60,337 bases of DNA. Source: Pseudomonadota bacterium (lineage in GTDB: Bacteria; Desulfobacterota; Desulfobacteria; Desulfobacterales; JAHIVH01). Positions 54,001-60,337 of this stretch are shown piece after piece. Location of the stretch: contig JAHIVH010000033.1 in assembly GCA_018816735.1 (NCBI GenBank), forward strand, positions 1 to 60,337, in the 5' to 3' direction. How positions within the stretch are numbered: the first letter of the stretch is position 1; each line of letters opens with the position of its first letter. The translations under genes and the position numbers were made by a program. The notes beneath the pieces were generated by a model. It was not told the origin of the DNA and made no database searches. It was given only the letters and a program-made list of their open reading frames with translations.

Positions 54001-57000
54001 GGATGTTATTTTAAAAGCCCTGCGCTGGGCCAATATCAGCCCTTCGGATATTTCCTACATTGAAACCCACGGCACAGGTACGCGTCTGGGGGACCCCATA
54101 GAGATAAATAATCTGAAAGATATGTTTCTGGCGGGAAGACATCCTGACAATCCCTGCTATATCGGTTCTGTGAAAGCCAACATCGGGCATCTGGAGTCAG
54201 CCGCAGGTATTGCCGGGTTGATTAAATCGGTCCTTTGCCTTAAATATCGAAAAATACCTCCCCAGGTTTTTCTGGACCGGCTGAACCCCCATATCATGTT
54301 CCATGGCACCCCGCTTGAAATTCCGATTCAGGTGGCGGAATTCTCAAGAGAGATATCACCTGTTCGCGCTGCTGTGAGTGCGTTTGGATTTGGGGGTACA
54401 AACTGCCATATCATTCTTGAGGAGATGATACATGAAACAAAATGCCTGTCTTCTCCGGAACGGCCCTGTCATATACTGACTGTCTCAGCCAAAAATCATC
54501 AGGGGCTTGTTGACTATGCAAAAAGGTATAGCCATTTTTTCAAGATGCAAGGTTCCGCATGTCTGCCTGATGCCTGTTTCACATCCAATACGGGGAAGGC
54601 ATCCTGCAATCACCGGCTTGCTGTCATCGGCAAGGATTCCTTTGAATTTTCTGCAAAACTGATGCGGTTTGGAAAAGGCGAAAACGATCCGGACGCTATC
54701 AGTGGTACTTTCGCGCCTGAAGGTGAAAAATTGCCAGTGGCATTTCTTTTTTCCGGCCAGGGATCTTATCAAAAGGGAATCGGGCAAAACCTCTATGAAA
54801 CCAGTGTTGTGTTCAGGGAAACGGTTGATCAATGCAATGCCATCCTTCTCCCTTTGCTCGATGTCTCTTTAAACCGGATTCTCTTCCAGGCAGATGATCC
54901 GGAAAATCTTACAGGTCAAACCCGTTATCAGCAACCCGCCCTTTTTTCTTTTGAATATGCGCTTTTCAAACTTTGGCAGTCCTGGGGCGTTTCTCCGACA
55001 ATGGTTCTGGGGCATAGTCTGGGAGAATACGTGGCTGCATGTGTGACAGGCATATTCAGTCTTGAAGAAGGGCTGCAGCTGGTTACACGGCGTGCGTTTC
55101 TGATGCAGGAATTCACCGAAAAAGGCCAGATGGCTTCTGTCATGGCCGACTTCAAAACCGTTCTTGAGATGGTTTCACCATACCCGGATGATATCTCCAT
55201 TGCTGTTGTGAATGGCCCCAGGCACATTGTTATTTCAGGTCGGCCCGGAATCATGACGCATGTTCTATCCCTGTTCAGAGAGAAAAATATCCGGGTTGTC
55301 GTGTTGAATGTCAACCGCGGGTTTCATTCTCCGTTGATGAATATCATCGCGGACATGTTTTACCAAAAACTGGCAAACACGGAGATAAAGAAAAACACCA
55401 TTCCGCTCATTTCAAACGTGACCGGTCATGCTGTGGAAAATGACATCCTGGATACCTCTTACTGGCTTGATCATATGAAAAAACCGGTCTTGTTCTATCA
55501 GGGTTTGAGAACCCTGTATGACCGGGGTTGCCGCATCTGTATTGAAATCGGTCCGGATGCAGTGTTGTCCGGCCTGGGAACAGCCTGCTTCCCGGATAGA
55601 CACATGCTCTTTTTGCCGAGCCTCAGAAAAAATTGTCCTGAATGGTCCCAGCTACTTAAAACGGCAGGCACCCTTTTTACCCGGTCCGATCTGATCAACT
55701 GGCAGGCATTTGACCAGGACTATGATCGAAAAATCGTAACCGTTCCGTCCTATCCGTTTCAGCGAAAGCACTGCTGGATAGATACCCCTGCCATGCCCCC
55801 CCCGCAGGAAAAAATCATTTTGAAAAGTGAAAAAAAAGAATCAGACCCATTGCCAAAGCAGTCTCATGGCATGACCCGTCATGTATTTGATATTTTCCAT
55901 GAACAGAACGCCATATTCAGCTCGCAAAACAGAATTATCGAACAGTTGATGTCCAATTCCAAAGGAGAAGAGATCCTTTTTGAAGAAGAATCATATGAGG
56001 TGCAGGAGAGACCCCAAAAGACCGCTTTTAAAAAACGGCCGGACAGGAAGATGTCAGCTTCAATTTTTTCGTTGGCTATGGATGCCATAGCAAGAACCGG
56101 TATTCTGCCCCGCGAATATTTGTCAGAAAATATGTACCTTATAAAAGATCTGGGATTTGACTCCCTGATGGCAGCCAGCCTTATCAGTGAACTTCAGCAG
56201 AAGATAAAAGCCTTTGAAGGTGTTGATCCGGCCGATATACTGGAAAGGTTTGTCAATGATTTAACGGTGGCAGACCTGATAACGATCCTTTCCGGTTATC
56301 TTCATGGTTCAAACGAAAATATCACCACACCCGTCATAACGGACGACTCTTTGAATAAACCCGTCTATGTGCGGGCCCGGGATACTGAAAAATCACCATC
56401 GATATCCGAATCCTTTTTCCGCGCTGAACTGTTCCCCGAATATCTGGAATTGCGGAAAAGAATGGATGAATTGTCCGGATTGAATCCCTATTTTCGTGTC
56501 CAGGAAGGTATCGCAGGGGACACGACAATCATTAACGGCAGAAAAATGCTGAATTATTCCACGTATAACTACCTGGGCTTTTCAGGCCATCCGCAGGTCA
56601 TGAATGCAGCCAAACTTGCCATCGATTGCTATGGCACGTCTGTGTCAGCCAGCAGACCCATATCCGGTGAAAAACCGGTCCACCGTGAACTTGAAAATGA
56701 AATTGCATCATTTTTAGGCGTGGCGGATGCCATCATCTATCTCTCCGGTCATGGAACCAATGAAACCACCATCGGCCATCTGTTTGGCCCCGGAGACTTG
56801 ATTCTTCATGACAGCCTTATCCATAACAGTATCATGCAAGGATGCCTTCTTTCAGGTGCAGCCCGAAAACCCTTTCCCCATAATGACTGGCGGATGCTTG
56901 ACCGCATGCTTTCCACACTTCGCAGTCAGTATCGAAGAACGCTTGTGGTCATCGAAGGGGTTTACAGCATGGATGGTGATATCCCGGACCTCCCGAAATT

Positions 57001-57667
57001 TATTGAAATCAGGAACAGGCACCGTGTGCTTCTCATGGTCGATGAAGCCCATTCCATAGGCACTCTGGGCCGGAATGGCGCAGGGATCGGCGAATATTTC
57101 GAGGTCAACCGGGAAGATGTCGATCTCTGGATGGGCACACTCAGTAAATCATTTGCCAGCTGCGGCGGATATATTGCCGGAAAAAGGGAACTGGTCGAAC
57201 TGCTGAAATACACCGCGCCCGGATTTCTATTCAGTGTGGGCATGTCACCTGCAAATGCGGCAGCCGCACTTTCTGCCCTTCGACTGCTTAAGGCCAATCC
57301 GCTTCCTGTTGCAATTTTAAGGGAGCAGAGCCGGTATTTTCTTGAACTGGCCCATAAATACAAGCTGAATACTGGCATGAGCAAAGATACCCCGATTATA
57401 CCTGTTATTGTGAGCGATTCGAAAAAGTGCCTGGAACTGTCAAATGGTCTCTATCTTAGAAATATCAATGTGCAACCCATTATCTATCCGGCAGTGGAAG
57501 AAAAAGCCGCGCGACTCCGATTTTTTATGTCTGCACTTCATACGCCGCAGCAATCCGAAACAACCGTGAAAGCCGTGGCAGAGGAACTGTCAAAACTCAG
57601 ATCGAATACGCGAATGTCGTGTTCGGGCGGTGTATACGAAACCAGTACCGGGATGGCCAGCAAGTAG
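51062..57667 (+). CDS. FAAL-ACP-KS-AT-ACP-alpha-oxoamine synthase megasynthase
   Basis: A single chain of about 2201 residues from ATG 51062 (no strong ribosome site, so the start is uncertain). Residues 1-590 are a fatty acyl-AMP ligase (YTSGSTGAPKGVMVSHDN near 169; GRLKDMIVVNGKNYYPQDIE). An acyl carrier domain has GLGSVEL near 634. A ketosynthase starts near 694 with DTACSSS (Cys near 867), THGTGT and NIGHLES. An acyltransferase has GHSLGEY near 1316 and GFHS near 1419, the malonyl-CoA type. A second carrier domain has LGFDSL near 1698. From about 1790 a PLP oxoamine synthase follows, with YSTYNYLGFSGHP, VDEAHSIGTLG and TLSKSFASCGG (PLP Lys near 2030). No reductase, dehydratase or thioesterase is present. 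The expected product is a beta-keto acyl chain released by condensation with an amino acid. Confidence 0.93.
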   Translation: MEDTHTLIDVLAYRHATQPEQKGYVFIDHDLHHEIVLTYRDLFERAHTISNHLRKHAVPGDRALLLYPPGLDFLIAFFGCLYSGIIAVPLYPPDPFKPEQSLKKLEKVIENSHPEIVLTHSLIDQVTGKDHRFSALFANMKYVKTDGLPVAECFRPDIKIKGRSIAFLQYTSGSTGAPKGVMVSHDNLFHHLKHIKAHFRIGEKDTIVSWLPFYHDMGLIGNLLEPLYAGIPVVFMSPLAFIQKPERWLAAVSRYKGTISGGPNFGYDLCVSKIRDDQLSSLDLKSWRLAFNGAEPVRSDTLARFSRRFSPCGFRKTAFFPCYGLAEATLLVSGSGSNQLPVIRTVQKEALKENRIVFSGNMGPATIEIVSCGFVIDQHDVNIVNPSTLKAVGPDETGEIWITGKSVCCGYFDNPSATEETFLKEPFERDGKVYLRSGDVGFVADGHLFVTGRLKDMIVVNGKNYYPQDIEFTISEHIDGIRKGGCAVFSAEGKDREHIAIVQEIRNEIVSESAINSLISQIRHIVREHHDISVSAVLLIKPGTILKTSSGKIRRKACRERFVQNAFSCVGKWVDSRFECQPEVNPERSAVPAIVAPAQSVKFIRNWLKENIATLLKADSREIPSDTVFNEMGLGSVELTGLTGELGDVLGEKISPEVFFNYPTIDALSRHLSPMLDQKSKEVVYEVISAKKEEREPVAVLGMGCRFPDADTPEAFWELLLSGRSSVNPLSEHRKQLGFCGISNDIDSLKGELHLLSGGFLDHVDQFDYHFFGISETEARSMDPQQRLLLEVSYHALENAGIRPDRIRGTQTGVFFGISQNDYFSLQIRNKRNLDVHAGTGNALSIAANRVSYFFDFKGPSMAIDTACSSSLVAVHEALSSLLRGECDLALAGGVNLILFNDISKVLSKAGMLSPGGRCKTFDASADGYVRGEGCGVVVLKRLSQAVKDNNRIEAVIRGSAVNQDGRSNGLTAPNACAQRDVILKALRWANISPSDISYIETHGTGTRLGDPIEINNLKDMFLAGRHPDNPCYIGSVKANIGHLESAAGIAGLIKSVLCLKYRKIPPQVFLDRLNPHIMFHGTPLEIPIQVAEFSREISPVRAAVSAFGFGGTNCHIILEEMIHETKCLSSPERPCHILTVSAKNHQGLVDYAKRYSHFFKMQGSACLPDACFTSNTGKASCNHRLAVIGKDSFEFSAKLMRFGKGENDPDAISGTFAPEGEKLPVAFLFSGQGSYQKGIGQNLYETSVVFRETVDQCNAILLPLLDVSLNRILFQADDPENLTGQTRYQQPALFSFEYALFKLWQSWGVSPTMVLGHSLGEYVAACVTGIFSLEEGLQLVTRRAFLMQEFTEKGQMASVMADFKTVLEMVSPYPDDISIAVVNGPRHIVISGRPGIMTHVLSLFREKNIRVVVLNVNRGFHSPLMNIIADMFYQKLANTEIKKNTIPLISNVTGHAVENDILDTSYWLDHMKKPVLFYQGLRTLYDRGCRICIEIGPDAVLSGLGTACFPDRHMLFLPSLRKNCPEWSQLLKTAGTLFTRSDLINWQAFDQDYDRKIVTVPSYPFQRKHCWIDTPAMPPPQEKIILKSEKKESDPLPKQSHGMTRHVFDIFHEQNAIFSSQNRIIEQLMSNSKGEEILFEEESYEVQERPQKTAFKKRPDRKMSASIFSLAMDAIARTGILPREYLSENMYLIKDLGFDSLMAASLISELQQKIKAFEGVDPADILERFVNDLTVADLITILSGYLHGSNENITTPVITDDSLNKPVYVRARDTEKSPSISESFFRAELFPEYLELRKRMDELSGLNPYFRVQEGIAGDTTIINGRKMLNYSTYNYLGFSGHPQVMNAAKLAIDCYGTSVSASRPISGEKPVHRELENEIASFLGVADAIIYLSGHGTNETTIGHLFGPGDLILHDSLIHNSIMQGCLLSGAARKPFPHNDWRMLDRMLSTLRSQYRRTLVVIEGVYSMDGDIPDLPKFIEIRNRHRVLLMVDEAHSIGTLGRNGAGIGEYFEVNREDVDLWMGTLSKSFASCGGYIAGKRELVELLKYTAPGFLFSVGMSPANAAAALSALRLLKANPLPVAILREQSRYFLELAHKYKLNTGMSKDTPIIPVIVSDSKKCLELSNGLYLRNINVQPIIYPAVEEKAARLRFFMSALHTPQQSETTVKAVAEELSKLRSNTRMSCSGGVYETSTGMASK

Positions 57668-57854
57668 GAAACATATTAAAACCAATAACCATAGTGTAAA
57701 TGAGGCCAGCAGACAAATGATTATTGGCTTTATTAAAGAATTTCCGTATGTTGAAAAAAGTCTGCGTTATGGGAAAAACACGGGTTGCATTTTTCACCAT
57801 CATTTGGCATATGATGGTCAAAATTTCAATATCAAATGGAGTTGTAAAATAAAA

Positions 57855-59597
57855 ATGGATCATAAAATCAAGCTGGAAGACGCGTTTAAAACATTTACCC
57901 TGGATCAGGACAAAATTAAAACGCCTGAAGAAACCGTTAAAGCCTTTCGTGAAAAAATAAAAGCGGTGGATTTGGATATCCTTGAGGAGGCCAAGCGGAT
58001 TGATAACGGGCGCCTTGATATTCCCGTTTACTTTAGCCTTTGCGGGAAAGATGCCAAAGCGGTTACCGGGACCAATAAACAGATGGGAAAGGGCGCGACA
58101 CCGGCCCAGGCAGAAGCCAGTGCAGTGATGGAACTGGCCGAACGGTTCAGTTTTTTCAGCTTTGTCCATGATCCTTCAAATTTTTTTACCGCAACCTATA
58201 AGGACGTCGGCGACAAAGCCATCCCTTTTTCCATGATCGCCGCCTCTGTGCATGATGATTCAACGGAGCTCGATGTATCGCAAAAAATTTTCGAAACCCT
58301 GCCGCTTCAATGGACAAAAGGCTATAACCTGACGCATGACAAAGAGGTTCTGATCCCCTTCAGCTGGTTTTTCATGATCAACGAATTCAACGGCCCTTCA
58401 GCGGGGAATTGTGTGGAGGAGGCCATCAGCCAGGGGATCTGTGAAATCGTTGAAAGACATGTATCTTCCATCATCAGCCATCAGAAAATAAACGTTCCCG
58501 GTATTGCACCCGGGTCTGCCACCGATCCCATGGTGGTGGAAATGCTAAAAAAATATGAAAGAGAAGGCATAAAACTCTATTTGTCTGATTTCTCTCTCGA
58601 AACCGGTATCCCTACCGTGGGGGTGATGGCTTATGATCCATCCACATTTCCGGAAAAGAGTGAGATCGTCTGGACTGCAGGCACAACGCCTGATCCCCAG
58701 AAAGCCCTGAGCCGCGCCCTTACCGAAACTGCCCAGCTTGCCGGTGATTTCAATACCGGTTCCAATTATGTGGCGAGCGGTCTCCCCAAATTTACGGATC
58801 TTTCAGAATGCGGATTTATCATGGCACCTGAAAAGATGATACCAATCAAAGACCTGCCGGATTTGTCCAACACCAATATTCGAATTGAGGTGGAAAATAT
58901 GGTAGCTGCCCTGAAGAAGAGAAACATGGAGGTATTCCTGATCAATACCATGCACCCAGCGCTTCAGATACCGGCATTCTACACCATCATCCCCGGTGCA
59001 CATTTCCGGGAAAGATCCCTGGGTACAAGCGTGGGCATGTTTTCCGCAAAAATGATCGCAGAAACCAATGCGCCTGATGAGGCCATCCGTCAGTTAAATG
59101 AAGTAAACAAATTATTGCCGGGCAAATATTACGTCCGGTTTTATCTGGGTTCGTGCTATCTTGCCATGGATGACCCGGAAACTGCACTCACCCATTTTGA
59201 AGCGGCGCTTGCTATGAATCCCAAAGAACAGGATCTGGCAAGTATTTACGCTTATATGGGCGTCTGCCTGAAAGACATGGAAAAGTATACCAAAGCACTC
59301 TCCGTTCTTAAAAAAGGGGAGGCCATTGACGATGAAAGAACAGATATCTACAACCTGATGGGATTCTGCAATTTCAAGCTGAAACGCCACGAAGAAGCCA
59401 TTTTATGCTTTAAAAACGTCATCAGACTGAATCCTTCCTCAGCCATCGATTATGCCAACATTGCGTCCAACTATCGCGATATGGGGAACCGGAACAAAGC
59501 CATTGAATACTACCTCATGGCCCTTGAAATCGACCCATCCATCGATTTTGCCAGGGAGAATCTGGAAAGGCTGCAGGGTGAGGCCTGCCAGAAATGA
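57855..59597 (+). CDS. YcaO-domain protein with C-terminal TPR repeats
   Basis: A 580-residue protein from ATG 57855 (MDHKIKLEDAF, where homology to YcaO begins); the frame is open from 57630 but the extra 75 residues look non-coding. The YcaO domain covers about residues 20-400 and shows the acidic ATP/magnesium pattern in ASAVMELAERFSFF and QGICEIVERHVSS, and ALTETAQLAGDFNTGSNY. Residues about 410-575 hold four TPR units (YVRFYLGSCYLAMDDPETAL, IYAYMGVCLKDMEKYTKAL, IYNLMGFCNFKLKRHEEAI, DYANIASNYRDMGNRNKAI). YcaO enzymes phosphorylate amide oxygen, allowing azoline, thioamide or amidine formation; the TPR form in Escherichia coli is linked to RimO. It follows the megasynthase by 187 bases and may act with it. 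The C-terminal Pro-rich motif of azoline synthetases is absent. Confidence 0.85.
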   Translation: MDHKIKLEDAFKTFTLDQDKIKTPEETVKAFREKIKAVDLDILEEAKRIDNGRLDIPVYFSLCGKDAKAVTGTNKQMGKGATPAQAEASAVMELAERFSFFSFVHDPSNFFTATYKDVGDKAIPFSMIAASVHDDSTELDVSQKIFETLPLQWTKGYNLTHDKEVLIPFSWFFMINEFNGPSAGNCVEEAISQGICEIVERHVSSIISHQKINVPGIAPGSATDPMVVEMLKKYEREGIKLYLSDFSLETGIPTVGVMAYDPSTFPEKSEIVWTAGTTPDPQKALSRALTETAQLAGDFNTGSNYVASGLPKFTDLSECGFIMAPEKMIPIKDLPDLSNTNIRIEVENMVAALKKRNMEVFLINTMHPALQIPAFYTIIPGAHFRERSLGTSVGMFSAKMIAETNAPDEAIRQLNEVNKLLPGKYYVRFYLGSCYLAMDDPETALTHFEAALAMNPKEQDLASIYAYMGVCLKDMEKYTKALSVLKKGEAIDDERTDIYNLMGFCNFKLKRHEEAILCFKNVIRLNPSSAIDYANIASNYRDMGNRNKAIEYYLMALEIDPSIDFARENLERLQGEACQK

Positions 59598-59822
59598 ATC
59601 TGATTGTTTTATAAAATCAGCATGCTTGGCTTTGGATTTTAGCTTGCCGTTTCATTTATATAATTTTATATTTTGTTTAAATGAAATTTGAAAATTCAAT
59701 AAATCATTGAATATGAACCCATAGTAAGGTATGGTCTGAGCCAATATTCAATTCAGATTTTTCATCTTTTTGTAACGTGACTTTGGATAATGAAAATCTT
59801 TCGGCAAACAAGGAGGCGGGCA

Positions 59823-60263
59823 ATGAATGGAGCAGGCAGGTTCATATTGATGTTATGTCTGACAGGATGCGTAGGGATGTTCGCAATCATGCATGAGGCA
59901 TATGCTGGGGAAGTCGTGATCATCGCCAACAAGGATGCACCAACAGACAATCTGGATCAGGATGCCATAAAAAAGATATTTTTAGGCAATATCATCAACT
60001 GGGAGAACAACGAGGTCATTATGGTTGTTTTGTCAGGAGACAAGGAGATTCACGACGCTTTTCTCAAAAAGTATATCAAACGCACATCCTCCCAGTTTCA
60101 GAATGTGTGGCGGCAGAATTTATTCACCGGAAAAGGTGCGATGTCAAAAACCCTGAAAGACAGCAATGCAGTCGTTGACTACATATCCAATACCCAAGGG
60201 TCTATTGGTTATGTGTCGTCTGAAACCAGTCTGCCGGATGCTGTTAAAATAGTGGATAAATAA
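59823..60263 (+). CDS. small periplasmic phosphate-binding-like (PBP-like) protein, second copy
   Basis: A 146-residue exported protein. ATG 59823 is chosen because GGAGGCGGGCA precedes it directly; an in-frame ATG at 59790 lacks a site. The signal peptide ends near AYA-GE. The mature part has VVIIANKDAPTDNL, IKKIFLGNIINW, YIKRTSSQFQNVWRQNLFTGK and QGSIGYVSSE, the half-length PstS-like fold. It aligns along its whole length with the protein at 3103-3543. As there, the next gene in the same direction encodes another exported protein. Confidence 0.8.
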   Translation: MNGAGRFILMLCLTGCVGMFAIMHEAYAGEVVIIANKDAPTDNLDQDAIKKIFLGNIINWENNEVIMVVLSGDKEIHDAFLKKYIKRTSSQFQNVWRQNLFTGKGAMSKTLKDSNAVVDYISNTQGSIGYVSSETSLPDAVKIVDK

Positions 60264-60277
60264 AGGGAGGATTATCG

Positions 60278-60337
60278 ATGAAAAAATTCTATCGAAGTGT
60301 ATTTATATCAGGAGCGGTTATTCTGTTTATGGGAATC
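60278..60337 (+). CDS. start of an exported protein cut by the window end
   Basis: ATG 60278 follows GGGAGG by seven bases, 14 bases after the stop of the PBP-like gene. Only 20 codons are visible: MKKFYRSVFISGAVIL then FMGI, a basic start and hydrophobic core typical of a signal peptide. By analogy with the left end of the window, where the PBP-like gene is followed by a porin, this is probably an outer-membrane protein; that part is inference. Confidence 0.6.
   Translation, partial: MKKFYRSVFISGAVILFMGI

Noticed and set aside
57630..57854. N-terminal extension of the YcaO protein, or a short precursor peptide gene in this gap
   Set aside because: The residues encoded here have no relation to the family, the frame begins inside the megasynthase gene, and no separate small frame with a ribosome site was found.

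Overview
The window looks like chromosome from a strictly anaerobic Desulfobacterota bacterium of the Desulfobacterales type. This is an inference from gene content: a selenocysteine tRNA, many PAS-containing hybrid kinases, a YcaO-TPR protein, a short deltaproteobacterial-type integrase, and a moderate GC content. No 16S rRNA is present to confirm it.

Layout. 1-0.66 kb holds remnants of an L-domain-like protein and of a PAS domain. 0.67-8.1 kb is an envelope and export block: a beta-barrel protein, a porin, a small phosphate-binding-like periplasmic protein, tatB-tatC-tatA, an alpha/beta-hydrolase lipoprotein, and a twin-arginine-signal protein with an internally duplicated domain. The last of these is divergent from a sigma-54 activator with two PAS domains (8.6-10.5 kb). 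10.5-19.7 kb is an eroding stretch. It contains a vapBC pair with indels, a frameshifted Tim44-like membrane protein, a cheW with two in-frame stops and two frameshifts, a truncated cheR, a BvgS-like hybrid kinase that has lost its kinase core, and a two-piece receiver remnant. Intact genes lie among them: terC, a NhaR-like LysR regulator, tRNA-Sec and a membrane PAS sensor.

19.8-39 kb is mostly housekeeping: a diguanylate cyclase, a Sua5/YciO-type protein, guaB, dnaE, galE, an OmpA-family protein, bioF-bioD, a large DUF1998-type helicase fused to a DEDD exonuclease, darP, recX, an RluA-type pseudouridine synthase, an Smr protein, nth and a short integrase-like protein. 39.6-45.1 kb encodes two translationally coupled hybrid histidine kinases that both begin with a receiver domain. 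45.2-50.6 kb carries a Nudix hydrolase, a methyltransferase, and a MinD-type ATPase coupled to a GspE/PilB-like ATPase with eight N-terminal repeats.

51-59.6 kb is the most striking part. A single protein of about 2200 residues has the order FAAL, ACP, KS, AT, ACP, alpha-oxoamine synthase, and a YcaO-TPR protein follows it. The domain order predicts that a fatty acid is loaded, extended once with malonate and not reduced, then released by decarboxylative condensation with an amino acid. The product would be an alkyl amino-diketone able to close to a hydroxypyrrole, by analogy with PigH in prodigiosin synthesis. The window ends with a second phosphate-binding-like gene and the first 20 codons of another exported protein, which resembles the pair at the left end.

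No CRISPR array, rRNA operon, intact insertion sequence or phage structural gene was seen.
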